Assembly (NCBI GenBank): GCA_024138015.1 | Contig: JAMXBB010000008.1 | Coordinates: 5,590,723 to 5,654,722 of the forward strand | Direction of reading: 5' to 3' | DNA length: 64,000 nucleotides | Origin: Lumnitzera littorea | Taxonomy: Eukaryota; Streptophyta; Magnoliopsida; Myrtales; Combretaceae | In this document: piece after piece, positions 24,655 through 38,004 of the stretch | Position numbering within the stretch: the first letter of the stretch is position 1 | How the letters are laid out: every line of letters starts with the position of its first letter | The notes under the pieces: model-generated | Database searches by the model: none | What the model was told of the DNA's origin: nothing | Seen by the model: the letters and a program-made list of their open reading frames with translations, nothing else | Position numbers and translations under genes: made by a program

Positions 24655-26026
24655 CCAAATTATGCGAATCAATAATTTCACGTAACTAAGTAAAGTAAAC
24701 CTTACAAATTATAACACTAGTTAGCTTTAAATTCCCAAGCTTACAATTTTCCTTATTCTCAGGTGATCTCGATATCGACACTGAGCTACCTCCAGACTAC
24801 TACAACCCCTGAGTTAGTCATGACTGAGTGAGTTTTTCCTAATGATTCTATACTTGTTTGTACTTGTAGTTAGTAAATATAAATTATGAATTATAAATGA
24901 ATGTATATAAGGTTGGGTTATGCTTGTGAATAATAATTATTGTTGATAGTGAATTTACTCTAAATTTTGATAATTTAATGATTGTTGCATAGTAGATTCA
25001 CTAGATTGATTGTTTGTAGCTTGGAATTATCACTGAATAAATAAGACTAAATTTTATTCGACTAGAAAAAGTTAACTTGGATCATGCATAAATCATGCAC
25101 TGCAAAACTAATTCCGGCAGTCACATTACACGGAGGTAACGAGATGCCATACGTAGGTTGATTATTGATTGTTATTGATTTCGTACGGTACACACGTGTA
25201 ATATGACCTTACCCTAGCCCGCGGGATGACTAGGCGTTGGAGGCATTAATTGCCTAGCTAAAGGTTACGTCCAGAAGCCTTCGTTTAGGGGTAAGTGAGG
25301 GCTGCATGAACTTACTCACAATCATATGTAAAACTCATTTTGATAAAGCGGGTAATAGATGTACCATTACATTTTGAATACGAAACACAGAGTTTCGTTA
25401 TGAAATAAGTTCTAATATGATACTTAGATCTGACTGTACCGATGAATCTTCAATCCTGACTTCGAAGGGTGTTAAATCTGAGTTACATGCAGTACTTAGT
25501 CACCTGCATGTTTTTGTTTGGCATACTGTTTGTCATGCATTCATTTGACTGAACTTAACTATTGCATAAACTTGATTGCTATATGGTTGAGGGAAATTAT
25601 CTTACTAAGCTAATTAACTTATACCTTTGTAGTCTTCTTTCGCATACCGACCTTTTTGTGGAGTCGGGTCGTCACATACTCGAGGTTAGTTTTCTACACG
25701 AGGTCAGTATGAGAGCTGGATGAGGATGGAGAGTACTTTGGAATTATTATAGATTCGAATATGTAATTTTTATATTAGTCTAACTTCAGATACGTTTCAG
25801 ACTCTGTATCTGTAAACTTTTATACAAATAGACTATCTGTTATGTTTTTTTAATATTATTATTTATCATGAAATGATATTGCTTAAGCTTGCGTACTCTT
25901 GATAGTTAGTAGTAGCTGTAACCTTGTGTATGGTATAAAAGGGTCGTCGATTATAAGAGAATTCAATTTGCAATCCTTTGTACGGTATACGGCGGCTGCC
26001 ATGACTTGCCCCCCCGGGTCGTGACA
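24655..26026 (+). mobile_element. Truncated long LTR copy B
   Basis: This segment matches 35280-36641 of copy C and 55910-57293 of copy D. Shared parts include cgtaactaag at the start, cccgcgggatgactaggcgt near 25220, tttaggggtaagtgagggct near 25290 and gtatacggcggctgcc near 25985. It ends at GGGTCGTGACA (26026). The 5' two-thirds of the LTR are missing. It interrupts a second LTR fragment, which resumes at 26027. Confidence 0.8.
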
Positions 26027-26429
26027 GCATGGGTTAAGAGTTGAGTGTTAGGTGCCAACATTAAGATACATAGAAATTAGAATCTGAGGACAGATTATAT
26101 GGTTGGTTTGAATTATTATATATAAAGCTATTAATACTACATTTAGATTCTATGACTTATGTAAGTTTAAGTTCTAGATCTTTACTGCCTAGTCTTATCA
26201 TTTGGTAAAGGATACTGATTTCTATAGTTCTGATGGATTGTGGCTTATCGGATATCCATGGTTACATATATGTTGTAGTAAGTTAATTAAATTAAGAATC
26301 GAAATTTTAGTGATTAATTGTTTAAAGTATTGCAATTTTTAGCTTACAAGATGGTTTTTGTATTACGGGTGCATATGTAATATAAAAATTTTAGGTAATC
26401 ATACTAAGCCCTCCTTTAGGGTCATGACA
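26027..26429 (+). mobile_element. Terminal fragment of a second long LTR (GGTCATGACA type)
   Basis: The start, gcatgggttaagagttgagt, is the reverse complement of part of copy G near 50820-50845. The end, aagccctcctttagggtcat then gaca, is the reverse complement of the beginning of copies F and G. It abuts the copia reverse transcriptase at 26430, where aaact (26430-26434) would be the right target-site duplication. The left part is not visible. Confidence 0.7.
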
Positions 26430-28478
26430 AAACTGGCTTGTAACTAGTTAAGCCCTCCTTTAATTAACAAATATACCTTGTTGAGTATGAAATGATTCTA
26501 ACCTAAGAAAGAAACGAGTCTGTCCTAAATCCTTAATTGTAAATCTATAATCCAACTTTTGTTTAAACAAGCAAGATAAACTCTTCATCCAAACCTATCA
26601 CTAGCATATCATCAATGTACAACAAGATAAAAGTATTGCCACCTGAACCTTGATGTGTGAACAAAGAAGAATCATGAACAAATTGTTGAAATCTAATGAA
26701 AGGAGAAACTTATATATCTCAAAGTTCTACTGCTTGGATGCTTGTTTTAAACCATACAAAGACTTTTATAACTTGCACACTTAATTAAGAAAAGACTTAT
26801 CATATCCTTGAGGAGGAATCATATAAATCTCTTCATCTAAATGACTTGCAAAAAGGCATTATTCACATCAATTTAATGAAGTGGCCAAGAAATTGCAGCA
26901 ACTAAAGCAAACAAAATATCAACCGATCCTAATTTAGCAATGGGTGAAAAAGCATCGTGATAGTCTTCCCCTTCCACTTGAGCAAAGCCTTTAGCTACTA
27001 AATGCGCTTTATAGTGCTTAATTATCCCATCGAATCATTACTTAACTTTATAAACCTACTTTGATCCAATAGGATGTTTTCCCTATAGCAATTAGTTAAC
27101 TGCCATGTCTCATTACTTTCTAAGACATGAAGTTTATTTTGCATGGCCTCTTACTATTCCTTAGACTTAGATGCTTCTAAATAAGTAGTTGGTTCATAGA
27201 CTACTAGCACATTAGTAAGAAATGCCAAAAAATCTAATGGGTAATTAATAAAAGAACTAAGGTCAAATAAAGGATAAGGACAAGTCTATTGTGTGTGGGA
27301 AGATGTGTGTGATAAAGTAGTAATAGAATTTGAAGGTAAAGAAGTAGAAACCAATGGTTGAACAAGTGTAGTTTCTAATAAGGAACAAGCATTAGTAGGT
27401 ACAAGAAAAAAATGATCAAGACATAGGGAAAGACTAATGATAGCATTGGAAGAAGAAGCAGTGTTTGAAACATTAGTAGCTATAACTTGATTAATAAAAT
27501 TATTCAACCAACTTGGAACTTTTCTTTATCTATGTAACCACCTTGGTTGTATAGAAGATGAAACAAGAATAATTAAAGGAGTATTTGATAAAGGAAAGCA
27601 TTGACCAGTTGAAGACTAATCAAATGATTGATGGGATGGTAACTCAGTTGAGGACAATTCAGTAACGGTGATATTCTTAAGGGAATAAGAAAGAAAAGAG
27701 TAGGGATTAAGAGTAGGATGCAAATTAGCAGACTCAAAAGAAATAGAAGGAAAAGATTCATGTATGTGTGTGTTTAGATGAGACTTAAGTGTGTTTGAGC
27801 TTGAGTATTTATAAGGAAACATCTCTTCAAAGAATAAAACATCCCTAGAAACAAGAACAACTTTGTTAGATATATCAAAGAGTTTATAGCCTTTTTTAGC
27901 ATATTGGTAACCTAAAAAGATGCATTTATGGCCTCTTTGCTCAAGTTCATCTCTTAGAATAGGGTGTTTAACAGCATAGCACAAGCAACCCATGACTCTC
28001 AAGTGATGATAAGAAGGTGGATGTCTAAAGAGTTTTTCAAAAGGAGTTTTCTAACCTAAGTTAGACATAAGCATTCGATTAATCAAATACGTGGCTGTTA
28101 GAACATACTCTCCCCAAAATTTTTTGGGCAAATGAGCATGAAGATCTAAAGTGCGTAAAGTGTCCAACAAATGCCTATGTTTTCTTTCAACTTGACCTTT
28201 TTGTTGAGGAGTATAGGTCATCATACGCTGATGAACTATACCAAGAGAATCATAAAGAGTTCTATAAAGTATTAGACATGAATTCGGACCCATTGTTTGT
28301 TTGAAAAAACTTGAGAATAGTATTGAAATGATTTTTAACATAGGAAAGGAATTTGTGAAGAATAGATGGTACCTGACTCTTGTACTGGAGTAAAAATGTC
28401 CAAGCAGACTTAGGATAGTCACCAACTACAATCAAGAAAAATGATGCACCAGAAATAGAAGCAACTTTGTAAGGAACC
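26430..28478 (-). pseudogene. Ty1-copia pol remnant: integrase C-terminal part and reverse transcriptase
   Basis: Minus-strand reading gives copia pol in order. The integrase core lies at 28051-28478 (VVGDYPKSAWTFLLQYKSQV, then NGSEF). Next comes MRVMGCLCYAVKHPILRDEL with RGHKCIFLGYQ and KGYKLFD (27616-28002). A Ser/Thr-rich linker follows (about 27286-27600). Then come the RT phrases LVAKGFAQVEGEDY near 26970 and DVNNAFLQ near 26870, and the active site LLYIDDML near 26615. Frameshifts and stops break it. It is cut at 26430 by the fragment on its left, so the rest of RT, RNase H and the 3' LTR are missing. It resumes upstream beyond solo LTR E at 32335. Confidence 0.9.
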
Positions 28479-30775
28479 TATCATGACCTGATGGAACTAG
28501 TCATGGCATGCACCGTATATTGTACAAAGGATTATAGATTGATTTCCTTTTCGAATCAACAACTCTTTATATGATATATAAGGCTATTACTACAACTAAT
28601 AACCTAGAGTTAAGCAAACTCAAGTAATATCATTACATGTTTATAATAACGAGACTATTAAATTATAAATAACATATATATAGATATTTATAGATAATAA
28701 GTTTGTAATACATTAGATTGTAAACTAGTAGTGCATTATATCATATAATAAGTTTCAAGATCTAAATACAATAGTATAAATACACTCTCATCACTAATCT
28801 CACACTTACATCAACCCATTAATAGTTCACTAACCTCAAGCATCTTGTGGCCCAAATCCATGAATAAGTCCCCTTACGCAAGTAAACTACGGGGGTGTTA
28901 GCTAATAAGCTTAGTGATATCTTCCTCCAACTATATAGCAAATAAGTTATACAACAATTAATTTCAAACAAATAAATACGTGAATAATCAGTATACTATA
29001 CAAATACATGCATGTGATCAGGTATTACATACAACTCAAATTTAATGCCATCTAAAGTCAGGGTTGGAGTATACACGATACTAATCAGATCCGGGTATCA
29101 TATTAGAACTTATATAACAATGAAACTCCATGTTTAGTATTCAAAAACACAATAGTATATCCATTTTCAGTTTTAGTCAAAACTCAGTTCTAAGTATGAT
29201 TGTGAGTAAGTTCTTACAGCCCTAACTCACCCTTAAACGAAGGCCTCTAGACTCGATCCTTAGCTAAGTGGTTAGCGCTTTCAATGCTAGTGTTCCAACG
29301 GGCCAAGGTAAGGTCATATAGTACATGTGTACCGTACTAAAACACTATAACCAGAACTATGTAACTCTTATATGGCCTCTTGCTACCTTCGTGTGATGTG
29401 ATAGCCAAAATTAGTTATGCAATGTATGATTATGCATGTTTTAGTTTAGTTAATTCAAGTTTGATAATGTTAAGTTTCTTTATTAAGTGATCAAACAAAG
29501 TCACAAACAGATTAATTTATATTGAATTTATTATGTAGTAAACAATACATTATCGTACTTTAAGATACATTCACTATTTACAAGCAATATCACACACAAG
29601 CATAACTCAGCCCCATACAACATCTAATTATTAATAACAAATAATATTCACTATCTACATACATAAGTATGTACGGAATCATTAGGAATACTCACTCAGC
29701 CATCCTCTTGGTCAGGAATCGTAGTAATCAGTTGGTAGGTCAATATCGATCTCGTAATCACCTAATATTAGGAGAATACAAAAAGTAGTAAGTGTTGGAA
29801 TTAAATAGCTAAACTATTATTATATTTAATACTATTTATCTAAATTAGCTATTTGTTTATATGAAATTATTGATTTGAGCTTTTTAGCTAATTGCATATA
29901 ACTTTTTCAATTTAGTTCAGATTTTTATGAACTTATAGTTCATTTTGATTGTTTTCGAACGTACTTTCTCGTAACGAGATTCGTGTAGTTTAGATTATGA
30001 CATGAAAATATTATGAAATTCATTATTTTGACTTAAATAATTATAAAATATTATTTTAACCTTTTCCTTATATAATTATGGTTTAATAAATATTTTAATC
30101 TTATATTTTGTAATTTTCTTATTTTTAGGTCTATTTTACTATAATTCCCTATTTTTGCTACTTTTGGGTTTAAGACTTATTAATTCAATTTTTTCTATTT
30201 TATTAATTTTATAATTAATTAATTAATTATTTTATTATTATTTTTAATTATGAATTTAATTAATTTAGCTAAGTGATGACGTAGCAGCATAAGGGAATGC
30301 CATGTGTCACTTTTGAATTTTTGTTCTTTTTCTTATTTTTGGTATTTTTACATCATATATATATATTAATATTTATTATTATTTTGCTAAATTTTATAAA
30401 TTAGTTATTTCTTATATATATATATTTTAAGGTTATCATATATATATATATATATATATATACATACATATTTTACTAATTTTCTTTAAATTAGTATTAT
30501 AATATATTATGTATGTACCATTCAAATATACTCGTATTTCTACATATATCACACTATTCATATACATATTTTTATACTTATAATATACTTAAGTATTAGA
30601 AGAACATAACCTTAATTATATTTTATATATTATACTTATGGGTATATATACATATACATGTAATTGTATTTTATACATATACATACATATACGGTTATAT
30701 TACATATATGTATACTAAAATACTTAATATAAATAATATTATACATAAATACATATACCTATACATCATGTCTAG

Positions 30776-30811
<36 letters not shown>

Positions 30812-32334
30812 ATTTATATAATAAAAATACAACATAAATACACAATGGTATGGACTTCTACATACCAAATATATATACCCTTTATTATAAATATACTATA
30901 TTATACTAATATTTGTATTTTTTAATTATATATATATATATATTGGTTACATAATATATTTATGTACATGTAATAAAAATGATATAAACCTAAATATACG
31001 TACAGTATACTACATAATAAAAATACCAAGTATATGTATATATCTTACTTTACACGCATACATATATATACTATATAATGAAAATACTAGCTATAAATAT
31101 ATATATCCACGCTTACATATGTATATATGTACATAAGTAAGGAAAATACATGGTATGTATATATTATTATTTGTGCATACATACATGTACATATACATAA
31201 GTTTCTTACACAAGTGATTTTTAGAAATTACTATAACATATGTACTATACATATAAATATACCTTAATATTTATACACATATATGAACATACATACCCAA
31301 ATACATGTATGTAAAAAAAGAAATATACAAAGATGATTAATTCAAAATACATATAATTTACATAATAAATATCCTACTTGTGTAATATTTTTGGATGGAA
31401 TCCTTAAACTTCTTCTCAATTTAATTGATAACAAAGGAAATAAAAGAGTAAGATTTTCTAAGTTTACGGTTGGAGTACTGGAAAATGACTTGTGAAACTT
31501 TGTTTATACTTTAGAAAAGTGTGTGTGTGTGCATAAACTATCCAAGAGGATAAAAAAAAAAAATTTCACCTTGATAAGAAAAGAAAACAAAGCTAAAGAG
31601 AAAATTAGGTTGTAATTAATGGGATGGGACAAGTTCATCTATGCTTTTTGTCCTTCTTCTCATAATATAACACCTGTAAGTGGAATAAAAAGCGCATGGG
31701 CTTCTGAAAATTCTAGACTCCCAACATGGCACTGTAAAGAATTTAGGGAAAAGAAAAAGGAAAAAGAAAAAGAAAAAAAAAACAAAAAAGAAAAGGAGGA
31801 AAAAGGGAAATAAAAATAAAAATATTTAATTTTTCCAAATATAAAAGTTATAAATTTAATATTTATAAAATAATATTGAGATTTTATAAAAATTTATTAA
31901 TTTAATTGTTACTCGTTATATTTATAATAGTTATGAGTTATTTCAACATATTCGTTAAAAGTTTTACGCGATTATGTGTAATGGGCAATAATTATAATTG
32001 ACTATGGTTTTTTACTAAGGTTTTATTACTATTAGGTTATATTTATTCATTTTATAAGCTTAAAGTTATAGTTTTAGGGTTTTTGTCAAGTTCAAGTTCA
32101 AGTTCAATTTTGAGTATTTACTTGTACATAAGATTTAAGGTTTTTGTATGTGATTTAAGTTTTTGTACGTGATTTAGGTTTTGATCAAGTTTCTAATGTT
32201 TTTATTACCGATACTATATTCAATTTCATAATTTAATGAAATTTTTATCTTACTTAACCTTATCGACTCATAATATTATCTAGAGCACATGAATCTAATT
32301 TAGAGCTTAAACTACTAACTGTATAGGGTTTATA
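28479..32334 (-). mobile_element. Solo long LTR copy E, perfect TSD GAACC
   Basis: This is a complete non-coding long LTR of 3,856 bases inserted in copia integrase. It begins tatcatgacc (from TGTCACGACC) and ends gggtttata (from GGGTTTACA). It is flanked by identical five-base duplications, gaacc at 28474-28478 and 32335-32339. Its inside matches other copies: cacccttaaacgaaggcctc near 29230 is the reverse complement of the block near 25290. The centre (30340-31330) is dominated by TA-rich microsatellites, followed by purine-rich DNA near 31740-31810. No coding domain is present. Copia integrase reads on both sides. Confidence 0.88.
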
Positions 32335-33202
32335 GAACCCAAACATCCAAATGTAGGAGTTCAAAAGTAAAATTTGCAATAATAAGACTCCTTTCAAATG
32401 GCAACTTATGCACTTTTGCTTTATGATAAACATCACAACACAATTGTTGCTCACTAAGATGTTTACAATTTTCTAAATGCTATAGCTTTGAAAGTAAACT
32501 ATGACTAAGTCTAGCATGAAATAATTCCAAAGAAACTAAAGCATTATTACAGGAAGTATTTACATCAAATGCAGAAAAGGAAGTATATGAAGGATTCTGT
32601 GTAGCCAAACAACTCTTATCTTCAACTTGTGGTACATAAAATCTACAAACCACTCTAGCTTTAGCCACTAACTTATTGCTAATTAGGTCCTATATGAGGC
32701 ATTTATTGGAATCAAATTGGGAAACAAACTGATAATCTCTGATAAGGGAATGAACCAATAACAAGTTGTGAGCAAAGCTTGGAACATAATAAACATTATG
32801 TATGATCAAGTCAGGTTGTAAAGTAACAAAACCAACTTGGTTAACAAGTATCAACTTGCCATAAGGTAGTTTAACATAAATAAGACGTAAAAGTTTGATG
32901 ACATTGTATAATAAGGTAGAATAAGGTATGACGTGATTTGTGGCACTTGTATCAACAATCTATGAATACAAATGATTACCTAAAGCATTTAAGCAAAGGG
33001 CATGAGAAGTACTTGCAACTTGAATATTATTAGCAAATGCCATTGTGCCCTCAACTGAACCACTTCCTTTGATGAGCTTCAACATTTCTTGACGAAAATT
33101 CTAAACCAATTGCTAATTATTCATGTTAGAATGCAACCCTTGTCCTTTATTAGATTGGTCACCTACAAAATGATCAAATGGAGTAAGTAACTAGTTACTT
33201 GA
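32335..33202 (-). pseudogene. Ty1-copia protease and gag-pre-integrase remnant
   Basis: Minus-strand reading shows the middle of the copia polyprotein. A degraded protease reads IVDTSATNHV near 32945, where the family has DTGA(T/S)DH. Then comes HNVYYVPSFAHNLLLVHSL near 32770. The gag-pre-integrase domain is next, with the frame 32480-32668 containing LFHARLSHSLLSKL (family LWHxRLGH), and then LLHLDVW at the insertion point of E. The protease glycine is replaced by serine, so it is probably inactive. The piece is bounded on both sides by solo LTRs with target-site duplications. Confidence 0.85.
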
Positions 33203-33207
33203 AGTAC

Positions 33208-34370
33208 TGTAAACTTTAGGAAAAATAGTAGTTGAACCTTAACTCAAGTCCGAGTGTTCTAAACTGTACAATAAGTCGATAAGGCTAGTAATAATAAAAG
33301 AATATGAAGTTTAATAAATCAAATATAACACCAATAACAAAACCTTAGGAATTAATTGAAATCCTAAATCGCTTACTAAAACCCTAAAACTAGTTTATGC
33401 ACTATTAATCAAAATTTAACCCGAAATTGCTCAAAACCCTAAAATCATAAATATAAACCTATAAAATAGTTAAATATTACACAATAGCGATAAAATTATA
33501 GTTGAATGTAATTTTCGACTAAACCACCTATTCATACGAAATTTTAACAAAATTTCCACAATAATCTGTAAAAATTATAATTGTAACGTATACCAATTAA
33601 ATTGATAAAATTTCACAAAAATTTGAAAATTAATTTATGAAGAGAATCGTTATAATTTATATGATTCGAAAAATTACATATATTTATTAATAATTTTCAT
33701 TTCCCTTCTCTTCCATTTCCAATCTATCTCTTTCCTTTCTTCCTTTCCTCAAATCAACTTACGTCCTGCATAAAACCAAACTAAAAATCAGCAAATTAAA
33801 ACCCCAAACTAGCAGCCCACATGACTAATTATAATGAAAAGTGTTGGATAAATAAGTAAGCCAAAATCTTGAAATGATTAGTAGAGATCATAGCTTATAA
33901 ATTAAGCTAATGTACATGTGAATAAAAGAGAAAAAGCTGGATAGAAAAACAAAAAAAAAAAAAATCCTACACCCCGAAATCAGGGAGCAAACATGAGAAA
34001 GAAAGAAAGAAAAGAAGAAAAAGAAGAAGGAAAGAAAATGAGAAGAAAAGAAGAAGAAAGGAAGAAGAAAGAAACTAAAAGAAATAGGTAAGTAATTATT
34101 TAGTAATGTAGATATATATTATATAGTATATACATTAAGTATTTGTATAGTATTTTTGTACATATGACATTACTAATACATATTTATGTGCATAAATATT
34201 TAGATTAATTAAATATGTATGTATAAGGTTATGTGTCTATACATGTATGTACATAAGTATATTATACGTAGGAGTATGTATTATGTATTTTTTTTAGTAT
34301 ACATATGATTAGTATTAAGTATTTATATTAAATAATTTTAGTATATCTATGTATATATGTGTACTGTGAG

Positions 34371-34406
<36 letters not shown>

Positions 34407-34427
34407 ATTCATGTATAACTATTTTAG

Positions 34428-34459
<32 letters not shown>

Positions 34460-36641
34460 CATACTTCCATAAGTAGTAATATGTGATATATAAATATATA
34501 TATAATATAGAGTATAAGTATTGTAATATATGGCATAATATATATGTAATATATAGTATACATATTTTATGATAAATACTATATAAGTATATATATATGC
34601 CGAATATATATGTATGTATTTATAGGTATGTACACATGTAAGATATATATAAATAAATACAAATATATAAATACATATATAATACGTGTAATGTATAATG
34701 TGTATATATATATATATATATAAGTGGTATATAGAATATGTATTAGTATATATAATATATTTACTAAATTCGTAAATATGTAAGGTGTATATGTATATAT
34801 ATATATATATATGATATCATAATTTAAGAATTTTCAATAACATAAATTATAAATTATATATTATAAGTATATGAATATATATATATATGTATAATTGCAA
34901 GGTACATAAGAAAAATAATAAATAAGAAAATGAGAATAGTAAAAATAATAAAGATAATAATAATGATAATAATCATAATAAAGTCAAAAATCTCAAAAAT
35001 AGGAAAATATACTCAAAATAATAAAAATATCAAATATATGATTTAAATAATTATTAAATTATAAATATGTTATGAAAAAGCAAAAATCAATATTTTATAA
35101 TTTTTAAACTTAAATAATAATTTTTGTGATATTTTTATATCACAATTTACGCTACAAGTTACAACATCCAAAACGGACCTTGTTACGAGAAAATATGCTC
35201 AAAAATAATCAAAATGAACTATAAGTTCATAACGATTTGAGCTAAAATGAAAATGTTACACGTGATTCAATAAAAATCTTGAATCGACAATTTTATGTAA
35301 CTAAGCGAAGAAAACCTTACAAATTACAACACGAGTTAGCTTTAAAATCCCAAACTTACAAATTCTTTTATTCTTAGGTGATCAACCCTGAGCTGCCTAC
35401 AGACTATTACGACCCTTGAACTACCCATGGCTGAGTGAGTTTTTCCTTATGATTCTATACTTGTTTGTGCTTGTAATTAGTGAATCTAAATTATGATTTA
35501 TGAATGAATATGTATAGAGTTGGGTTGTGCTTATGTGTGATAATTGTTATTACTGGTGAATCTACTTTAAATTTCAATAATATAATGTTTTGTTATATAG
35601 TAGATTCACTAGATTGATTGTTTGTGATTTAGAATGATCACTGATTAAATATGACTTAACTTTTTATTCGATTAGAAAAGTTAACTTGGATCATACATAA
35701 ATCATGCACTGCATAACTAATTCCGGACAGTCATATTACACGGAGGTAATGAGAGGCTATACATAGGTTGATTATTGATTATTATTGATTTCGTACTGTG
35801 CACACGTGCAATATGACCTTACCCTTGCCCGCGGGATGACTAGGCGTTGGAGGCACCAACCGCCTGGCTATGGGTCGAGTCCAGAGGCCTTCATTTAGGG
35901 GTGAGTGAACGCTGCGTGAACCTATTCACAATTATATGTAGAACTCATTTTGATAAGGTTAGTAATGGATGTACCATTACATTTTAAATACAAAAAGCGG
36001 AGTTTCGTTATGAAATAAGTTCTAATATGATACCTGGATCCGACTGTACCGAAGAATCTCTAACCTTGACTTCAGAGGGTGTTAAATCTGAGTTGCATGC
36101 AGTACCTGGTCACCTACATATATTTGTTTGGCATACTGCTTGTTTATGCATTCATTTGGTTGAACTTAACTATTGTATAAACTTGATTGTTATATAGTTG
36201 AGGAAAAATATCTCACTAAGCTAGTTAGCTTATACCTTTGTAGTATTCTTTCGCAGGCTGACCTTTTTGTGCAGTCGAGCTGCCGTATGCCTAAGGTTAG
36301 TTTTCTACACAGGATCAGTGTGGGAGTAGGATAAGTTTAAAGAGTACTTCTGATAGTTTAGATTTGAATATGTAATTGCTATTCTAGTTTAACTTTAGAC
36401 ACGTTTTAAACTCTATATTTGTAAACTTTTATGTAAATAGACTATATGTTATGTTTTTATAATATTATTATTTGTCACGAAATGATATTGCTTAAGTTTG
36501 CGCACTCTTGGTAGTTAATTGTAGTTGTAGTTGTAGCCTTATGTATCGTATAAAAGGGTCATCGATTGTAAGGAAATTCAATTTGCAATCCTTTGTATGG
36601 TATACGGCGACTGCCACGACTAGCCTCCTCGGGTCGTGACA
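33208..36641 (+). mobile_element. Solo long LTR copy C, perfect TSD AGTAC
   Basis: This complete non-coding LTR of 3,434 bases starts TGTAAACTTT and ends GGGTCGTGACA. It is flanked by identical agtac duplications at 33203-33207 and 36642-36646. It interrupts copia gag. Internally it has purine-rich DNA at 34000-34080, a TA/TG microsatellite region at 34100-34880, a block at 34925-35260 shared with copies A and D, and the 3' block shared with copies B and D. No protein domain is visible. With its perfect TSD and near-intact termini it looks like one of the youngest insertions here. Confidence 0.9.
34371..34406. repeat. Compound (AT)n(GT)n microsatellite in LTR copy C
   Basis: An AT run is followed by about twelve GT units. 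It lies about 1,163 bases from the start of copy C, the same offset as the larger tract in copy D at 54629. Pure TA runs follow at 34431-34456, 34703-34722 and 34795-34811. Confidence 0.9.
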
Positions 36642-37710
36642 AGTACTGTTTGAAACCCTACAAAAATCTGTCTTCAGCATGCTTTCTAAGCTAGATAATT
36701 GTGACCTTACAGCATTAATAGGTAGTACTGTGTTAGCATTCACAACTTTCCCTTTTATCACCTTTTTTCCTTTAAACCAATCATGATAACCTATCAACTG
36801 AAAGCAATTATCTATTAAGTCTCCATTAGCTTTGCAGTGTTTGCATATGAGCTTGTTTTTAGTCCTTCTATCAGTAGCATTAGAATATCCTTGGTCTTTT
36901 ACTACATACACAAAAGAATCAACATTAGATGTCAAAATTGAAGGCACTTGTCTTTGTTTTTCAATTTGTTGAATTTGATAAAAGGCCTTGTTAACCTTAA
37001 GCATGGGATCCATAGAAAGAATGTGATTACACACTCCATCATATATCTCATTTATATCCATAAGAAATTGCATCAAATGAGTTTGAGACTCCATTTCTCC
37101 TAACTTTTCCTTTAAACGATAGGTGCACTGATCCATAACTTCACATATACACTTGGGATATGTTTGTAATTGTTGACACTCACCCCAACACTTCTTAAGC
37201 CTACTGTAATAAGCACCAACACTCTGATTACTCTATTTAAGATTACAGATATCAAATTGGAATTGAAAACTAGAGAGCCATTTGATACTCCATATTGTTC
37301 AACTACTTCATCCTACAATTGCTTAGCGGATTGTGTCTATAAGAAACTATGAGAAATCTCACTGATCGTAGAATTGAGCAACTAGCAACGTACCATAGAA
37401 TCACACCATTGGTAGTGTACAAAATCAGGAGATTCGATGCTAGGTCTAACAACAGAACCATCTACAAAGTCTATCTTAAGTTTCACTCTAAGCCCTAACC
37501 TAATCGAATGATTCTACACAAGGAAATTCAATCCATTTAACTTCAATATACCAATAGACATGTTTGGATTATCAAAATATAAAAGAAATAGAGGATCAGA
37601 TATAGATGCATCAAGAACAGTACTATGACTATATGCTATTGTAACAACATTCTCGATTTCATTCAAAGAATTTTCACCTAGATCTACGTCGTTTTCCATG
37701 ATCAAATATA
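36642..37710 (-). pseudogene. Ty1-copia gag remnant
   Basis: The minus-strand frame 37514-37705 gives the N-terminus, including a PLFL..DNPNMSIG segment typical of copia gag starts. After frameshifts, 36492-37136 contains LMQFLMDINEIYDGV and ILSMDPML. It then has a zinc knuckle, CKHCKANGDLIDNCFQLIGY. These agree in order and wording with the UBN2/gag-polypeptide of copia elements. The zinc knuckle has Cys-X2-Cys followed by a later Cys, but the usual histidine position holds Leu or Asp, so binding may be lost. The last part of the frame (36492-36641) runs into solo LTR C and is not gag. Confidence 0.88.
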
Positions 37711-37746
37711 AAGTGAAATTGAGTAAGATATTATCTGGATTTCACT

Positions 37747-37758
37747 GCTTTGATACCA
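37747..37758 (-). other. Copia primer-binding site
   Basis: The minus strand reads TGGTATCAAAGC immediately after the LTR end at 37759. This is the initiator-tRNA-Met type PBS common in plant copia elements, with one change (G to A) from TGGTATCAGAGC. Confidence 0.85.
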
Positions 37759-37999
37759 TGTGAATAGCAAGAAGAAAACTGCTATAGGCAATGGTGACAA
37801 GGTGGAAACCAAGAAGATGAGAAAGCAAATCAAGAAAATGACCAGTTAGTTAAAGAATACAGAGCATCTGTCTTTTTATATTAGAAGCTATGCTAACTAA
37901 ATAACTAATTAACAAATTGTCACGTGTAGAAGTATACATGTTTATATATCTCTCTTTACTATGTACAAGTATGCATAAATATGTTGGTAATACTTCACA
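37759..37999 (-). mobile_element. Ty1-copia 5' LTR
   Basis: On the minus strand this 241-bp LTR begins TGTGAAGTATTACC and ends GCTATTCACA, followed by the PBS. A TATA-like ATATAAAAAG lies within it (about 37869-37880). Its short length fits copia. The bases just beyond, gtaag (38000-38004), would be one target-site duplication, but the other end of the element is lost. The element without the two inserted LTRs would be about 4.3 kb up to the break at 26430. Confidence 0.85.
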
Positions 38000-38004
38000 G
38001 TAAG

